This document shows, in pieces, positions 62,078 through 64,000 of a stretch of 64,000 nucleotides of DNA. Below the pieces are notes generated by a model. That model had not been told where the DNA came from, did no database searches, and saw nothing but the letters and a program-made list of their open reading frames with translations. Each line of letters opens with the position of its first letter. Within the stretch, counting starts at the first letter, position 1. The stretch is from Photobacterium chitinilyticum (GTDB lineage Bacteria > Pseudomonadota > Gammaproteobacteria > Enterobacterales > Vibrionaceae). The stretch is taken from contig NZ_RJLM01000006.1 in the NCBI RefSeq assembly GCF_004104355.1, positions 182,919 through 246,918 of the forward strand, in the 5' to 3' direction. Both the position numbers and the translations under genes were made by a program.

Positions 62078-63259
62078 ATGTCAGAAGAGAACATGCCGAA
62101 TGTTCAGGCTGAACCCGGTGAGCGAATAGCCCCCAAAGCAGGAAAGCCTAAACGGGTTAAAAAAGAACGAGTAGATAAAGCAAAGAAGGATAGGCCCCCG
62201 GCAGATAAGGTTAAGAAGTTGACCGTTATGGTATTGCTGGCTTGTATTGGCCTATTCGTGTTTTATGTATTGGCCGATCGCTATATTCCATCAACTGACA
62301 TGGCAAGAGTTAGAGGATATGTGATTCCTGTTACGCCTTTGGTTTCCGGCCGTGTTGTTGATGTGATGGTTGAACCAAACGATGTTGTACAGCCCGGCGA
62401 TCCCTTGATTCGAATTGACCCGGCAGATTACCAGTTGGCGGTTCAGGAAGCAGAGCAAGGATTGGTGAAGGCTGGGCAGGGTGTCGGAGTGCAAACTGCA
62501 TCAGTCGCCTCAGCTCAAGCCAAGTTATCTGATGCGTTGGCAAATCAGGCACATGTTCGCACTCAGGCGTCGCGAATACTGGCAATGACAAAAAAAGGCA
62601 TAGTGCCAAAGGCCGAAGCTGATAAAACACGGGCGGCATTAGCGAGCGCCAAAGCTCAAGTAGCAACGGCGCAGGCCAATCTTGAGCAGGCTAAAACGCA
62701 GCTTGGTTCGACGGGTAAGGAAAATAGCGCCGTAAAATCGGCATTGCTTCAGTTACAAAAAGCGCAGATAGATCTTGAGCGAACAGTATTAAGGGCTCCG
62801 GCCATCGGTGGGGTATCCAATTTTAGGCTGAATGAAGGTTTCTATGCCCAGTCCGGCCAGCCGTTACTGACCTTTGTTTCTGGCGAAGATGTCTGGATCG
62901 ATGCCTATTTTCGTGAAAATAGTATAGGCAATATGATTGTCGGAGATGAAGTCGAAATTGTTCTCGATTTTGCACCTGGCCGAGTATTTAAAGGTAAAGT
63001 TGCCAGTATCGACTGGGGAATTAGCTGGGGGCAGAGTGAACAGGCTGGTCAGTTGGCATCGGTGACGCCGCAAACAGGGTGGCTGCGGCAAACACAGCGT
63101 TTTCCTGTAGCAATACGCTTTGATGATGATACCGCCCGAGGTTTTCGTCGGGTTGGAGGCCAGGCTGATGTGATTGTATATACCCAAGACAGTTCTATCT
63201 TGAATATGTTTGGCCGGGTATGGATCCGAGTTATGAGCTGGCTATCGTATGTCAGGTGA
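62078..63259 (+). CDS. HlyD/EmrA-family periplasmic adaptor of an efflux pair
   Basis: 393 aa. A Lys/Arg/Pro-rich cytoplasmic tail (residues 1-50, KPKRVKKERVDKAKKDRPPA), one membrane helix (LTVMVLLACIGLFVFYVLA), then lipoyl/barrel-sandwich halves (VTPLVSGRVVDVMVEPNDVV and TVLRAPAIGGVSNFRLNEGF) around a long coiled coil (SAQAKLSDALANQAHVRTQA). Adaptor for an inner-membrane partner; the next gene, a DUF2955 protein, begins 5 bp after it. No outer-membrane factor is nearby. Confidence 0.88.
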   Translation: MSEENMPNVQAEPGERIAPKAGKPKRVKKERVDKAKKDRPPADKVKKLTVMVLLACIGLFVFYVLADRYIPSTDMARVRGYVIPVTPLVSGRVVDVMVEPNDVVQPGDPLIRIDPADYQLAVQEAEQGLVKAGQGVGVQTASVASAQAKLSDALANQAHVRTQASRILAMTKKGIVPKAEADKTRAALASAKAQVATAQANLEQAKTQLGSTGKENSAVKSALLQLQKAQIDLERTVLRAPAIGGVSNFRLNEGFYAQSGQPLLTFVSGEDVWIDAYFRENSIGNMIVGDEVEIVLDFAPGRVFKGKVASIDWGISWGQSEQAGQLASVTPQTGWLRQTQRFPVAIRFDDDTARGFRRVGGQADVIVYTQDSSILNMFGRVWIRVMSWLSYVR

Positions 63260-63264
63260 TACGT

Positions 63265-63870
63265 ATGTCAGATGAAACCAAGGTTATTAGCCCGATCGAG
63301 CTGCGGCGTTACCACCGTCGGGTGCTCCGGTATACATTGGGTATTGTGATTGCGTGCGGGTTGGCATTTGGTATTGGTTGGGGACTTTCCTTTATCTTTC
63401 CCGTATTTCTAGCTAAATTCTTGGTCGACTATCCGGTTTCGAGCCGTGAAAGGTTTCAACAATTACTGCTTGCGATGGTGCTGACTGTGCTCATAGGGTT
63501 AAGTGTCAGTATGGGCGTAACTCATTATCCCGTGATTTTGTTGTTGCTTGTTGGCCTCTTAATGCTATATGCCTATTATTTGTTTCTTGATCCTCGTTGG
63601 AACTTCTTTGCCACGATACTGATAATTGCCGTGATGTTATTGCCGTATCTGGGGATCATCCATTCTGGATTGGCAATATATGTTGGTTCTGGCCTGATTT
63701 TCTCTGGTGCCTTGGCTGTGATTGGCTTCGTTTTCCTTCATTGGCTGCTTCCGGAAGATAAACAAAAGGATGAATTTTGTACTGAGGTGACACCAATGTC
63801 GTTGACTCGCCAACAACGGATAGAAGACGCGTTAAAAGCACTCATTGTTGTCTATGAAGTGGTCAAGTAA
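63265..63870 (+). CDS. DUF2955 membrane protein, truncated by an IS element
   Basis: 201 aa, N-terminal part of a DUF2955 (FUSC-like) transporter: LGIVIACGLAFGIGWGLSFI, LLAMVLTVLIGLSVSMGVTH, VILLLLVGLLMLYAYYLFLD and FFATILIIAVMLLPYLG, then a soluble stretch beginning LTRQQRIEDALKALIV. Family members are about 330-350 aa; this one stops inside sequence that belongs to the IS3-family element on its right, so the IS supplies the last few codons and the stop. The ATG at 63265 has AGGTG upstream and the frame open from 63220 overlaps the HlyD gene. Confidence 0.75.
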   Translation: MSDETKVISPIELRRYHRRVLRYTLGIVIACGLAFGIGWGLSFIFPVFLAKFLVDYPVSSRERFQQLLLAMVLTVLIGLSVSMGVTHYPVILLLLVGLLMLYAYYLFLDPRWNFFATILIIAVMLLPYLGIIHSGLAIYVGSGLIFSGALAVIGFVFLHWLLPEDKQKDEFCTEVTPMSLTRQQRIEDALKALIVVYEVVK

Positions 63871-64000
63871 AACTGGCCACGGTTTTATGGGTGAGCCAGA
63901 AGCGGCGCTCTGACTCGTTCGGTGTTAGCCCACCATTGTATTGATGTGGCCTGACTTGGCTGTAGTATCCGGTAATGTAATTGATTATCGAGGCCTTGCC
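63851..64000 (-). mobile_element. IS3-family insertion sequence, one end visible
   Basis: The right edge carries the 3' end of a transposase on the minus strand, beside an AT-rich terminus around 63851-63870 that begins TCTATGAAGTGGTCAAGT. The exact terminal inverted repeat and target duplication cannot be set without the other end. It interrupts the DUF2955 gene. Confidence 0.75.
63863..64000 (-). CDS. IS3-family transposase OrfB, C-terminal end (partial)
   Basis: 45 residues are visible, GKASIINYITGYYSQVRPHQ then YNGGLTPNESERRFWLTHKT and VASFT before a TGA at 63863-63865. YYSQVRPHQYNGGLTP is the terminal part of the rve integrase catalytic domain of IS3-family OrfB proteins, just beyond the DDE glutamate. 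The gene runs off the right edge. Confidence 0.88.
   Translation of the reverse strand, partial: GKASIINYITGYYSQVRPHQYNGGLTPNESERRFWLTHKTVASFT

Noticed and set aside
1-64000. CRISPR arrays, tRNA and rRNA genes
   Set aside because: No regularly spaced repeats with unique spacers and no recognisable tRNA or rRNA sequence were found by reading; short tRNA genes could still be missed without a covariance search.

Overview
The window reads as a chromosomal segment of a marine gammaproteobacterium, most likely Vibrionaceae and plausibly Photobacterium or a close relative. This rests on gene content only: csdA-csdE, sstT, the compact phaB-phaA-phaP-phaC cluster in the order known from vibrios, a GlyGly-CTERM (rhombosortase-type) exported protein and an IS3-family transposase end. 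No rRNA gene, tRNA gene or CRISPR array was seen. The genus is inference.

Layout. 0-8 kb: cysteine desulfurase pair csdA-csdE, a DUF218 protein, a VOC protein, a long-chain acyl-CoA synthetase, a short TetR regulator, a small membrane protein and the Ser/Thr symporter sstT. 8.3-15.3 kb (minus): a tightly overlapped moxR-DUF58-DUF4381-batA-batBC-batD operon, a MoxR/VWA envelope system. 15.7-27.4 kb (plus): one long nitrogen-scavenging run, urtABCDE followed by ureDABCE-ureJ-ureFG, joining urea import, urease and nickel supply. 28-32.3 kb: polyhydroxyalkanoate synthesis with hairpins on both sides of the phasin gene. 32.5-39.8 kb: an AT-rich accessory stretch with an orphan prepilin, a trypsin-fold protein lacking all three catalytic residues, a DUF6232 protein, a cluster of three DUF2589-fold proteins with a zinc-ribbon protein, a DUF6500 protein and gene debris. 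39.8-43.5 kb: cytochrome b561, an SDR, a LysR regulator, a CDP-alcohol phosphatidyltransferase and small envelope proteins. 43.7-48.9 kb: a catabolic operon (split UxaA-type dehydratase, enolase-superfamily enzyme, BCCT transporter) with a divergent FCD-type GntR regulator and two identical 15-bp operators. 49.2-53.6 kb: a large secreted gluzincin metallopeptidase gene with Ig/PKD-like repeats and a GlyGly-CTERM tail, broken by a frameshift. 53.7-64 kb: several regulator/transporter pairs (MFS, AraC/MFS, AraC/azlCD, MarR/MFS) and a HlyD/DUF2955 efflux pair whose second gene is cut by an IS3-family element at the right edge.

The best candidate for an undescribed system is the DUF2589 cluster at 36.4-38.6 kb, with the upstream pseudo-protease and DUF6232 gene as possible associates. 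The best regulatory observations are the paired perfect operators at 48.0-48.1 kb and 60.63-60.68 kb, the everted TGCACCAT sites before urtA and the hairpins that separate phasin from its neighbours.
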